From Lysinibacillus agricola (lineage in GTDB: Bacteria; Bacillota; Bacilli; Bacillales_A; Planococcaceae), in contig NZ_CP067341.1 of NCBI RefSeq assembly GCF_016638705.1, positions 4,963,501-5,027,500 of the forward strand: DNA of 64,000 nucleotides, given 5' to 3'. The notes beneath the pieces are model-generated. The model was not told the origin of the DNA, did not search any database, and saw only the letters and a program-made list of their open reading frames with translations. Numbering within the stretch: the first letter of the stretch is position 1; the number at the start of each line of letters is the position of its first letter. Shown here in pieces: positions 63,346 to 64,000 of this stretch. A program made the translations under genes and the position numbers.

Positions 63346-63433
63346 TTTATAACTAAGTATGAATTTTTTAATATCCCTTATTGCTTTTATTACAGATTTA
63401 TAGACTGCTACCACTATTGGTACTTTCCTTTAC

Positions 63434-64000
63434 TTATTGAATAAATCTAGGGTCTAATATCCCTAAACCACTTCCTAAAATTTCAAATCTTACTTTCGAA
63501 ACGCCTTCTAAATTAACATTAACCTTCACCTTGTCTTTTATTGATCCGCTATTATAAATCAATTCATCATCTGCATAAATTTTCAAGGATCCTATACCAG
63601 AAGATCCAGCCACTAACTTTTTAACCGGCGCTAAATAGGTTTCGAACCCTTTGTAATTTCCATTAGATAAGTATTCAACTGTATGATCTTGAACAGCTCC
63701 TCCTCCATGATATCCACCAACTTGATATGAATGATCAAACTTTTCCCCCGTACTAATAACGATTGAACTTGGATAATGGAATAAGTGGTCTTCATCATAG
63801 CCAATAGGTTTTACATCTTTTAAAGAGATGAATTTTGGAACATCGCCAATATAAATCGATTTTGTTTTTCCATCCCATGTCACTTGTTCTCCCAAAGATT
63901 CAGCAACAAAGCGCATTGGGACGTATGTAGTGCCTTGATAAATAAATCCAGATTGACCTTCGACCGGTACTTTTTTAACCTTATCTACATAGTAATTGAT
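63434..64000 (-). CDS. Copper-amine-oxidase-like stalk domain protein with NPCBM-like domain (5' end outside window)
   Basis: 188 C-terminal residues are visible and the frame stays open to the window edge. First comes a stalk domain typical of Bacillus surface proteins (FIYQGTTYVPMRFVAESLGE, VTWDGKTKSIYIG), then a beta-sandwich resembling NPCBM carbohydrate-binding modules (YNSGSIKDKVKVNVNLEGVS, KVRFEILGSGLGILDPRF). It is probably exported and attached to or interacting with the cell wall, fitting the neighbouring S-layer gene. N-terminal part unseen. Confidence 0.75.
   Translation of the reverse strand: MNYYVDKVKKVPVEGQSGFIYQGTTYVPMRFVAESLGEQVTWDGKTKSIYIGDVPKFISLKDVKPIGYDEDHLFHYPSSIVISTGEKFDHSYQVGGYHGGGAVQDHTVEYLSNGNYKGFETYLAPVKKLVAGSSGIGSLKIYADDELIYNSGSIKDKVKVNVNLEGVSKVRFEILGSGLGILDPRFIQ

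Overview
The window looks like chromosome from a low-GC, endospore-forming Firmicute close to Lysinibacillus (the L. sphaericus / L. fusiformis group). The pointers are an SLH-anchored S-layer protein, a Tlp small acid-soluble spore protein, an oleate hydratase, a stalk-domain surface protein, strong Bacillus-type Shine-Dalgarno sites, and several genus-typical palindromic repeats. No tRNA, rRNA or CRISPR was seen. Genus placement is inference; no search was run.

Layout. 1-6 kb: end of a MATE pump, an acetyltransferase beheaded by a repeat, an AI-2E-type membrane protein, a repeat-rich stretch, and an ECF sigma/anti-sigma pair. 6-13.3 kb: MerR regulator, membrane-anchored alpha/beta hydrolase, IclR regulator with aldo-keto reductase, and a three-gene quinone/electrophile-resistance operon behind an MhqR-type operator. 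13.3-18.8 kb: degraded accessory DNA (YunG remnant, GNAT, MITE-like repeat, frameshifted serine hydrolase and SRPBCC genes) plus a cupin gene. 18.8-22.2 kb: YitT protein, then a MocR regulator overlapping ddl (a DdlR-like unit). 22.3-24.9 kb: the most interesting locus. An Rgg-type regulator diverges from a 16-residue hydrophobic peptide gene (ending WIIVGV, like streptococcal SHP pheromones) that heads an operon for a membrane-anchored and a secreted protein; a decayed tandem copy lies in between. 25-32 kb: GrpB, a frameshifted methyltransferase, a YthPQ-like ABC transporter, and a tandemly duplicated GntR-ATPase-permease cassette in which each copy has lost a different gene. 32-39 kb: YdhR-like enzyme, DsbA/SpxH-like protein with divergent TetR regulator, hydrolase, two GNATs, CD3324-family protein and a chemoreceptor. 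39-46 kb: an intact-looking IS3-family element, an LLM monooxygenase cut off from a Fur box by a MITE-like repeat, oleate hydratase, and a T-box leader feeding a tyrosyl-tRNA synthetase gene that has lost its whole catalytic core. 46-53 kb: DUF554 protein, DHA2 multidrug exporter, a second ECF sigma/anti-sigma pair, GNAT, tlp. 53-58.5 kb: a KdgK-KdgA operon joined to a 39-codon gene, a class I aminotransferase and an AGCS amino-acid symporter, with a LacI/KdgR-like regulator downstream and iterated operator repeats upstream. 58.5-64 kb: cell-surface region with an exported TraB/GumN protein, the S-layer protein and a stalk-domain protein running off the window.

Themes. The region is a patchwork of small regulator-plus-target modules with much gene decay. 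Three genes are broken by one-base changes in homopolymer runs, which may be real pseudogenes or assembly errors. A family of MITE-like elements built around ~36-bp tandem units recurs at four or more places and has remodelled gene starts and promoters. Start codons were often moved downstream of the longest open frame to match a Shine-Dalgarno site.
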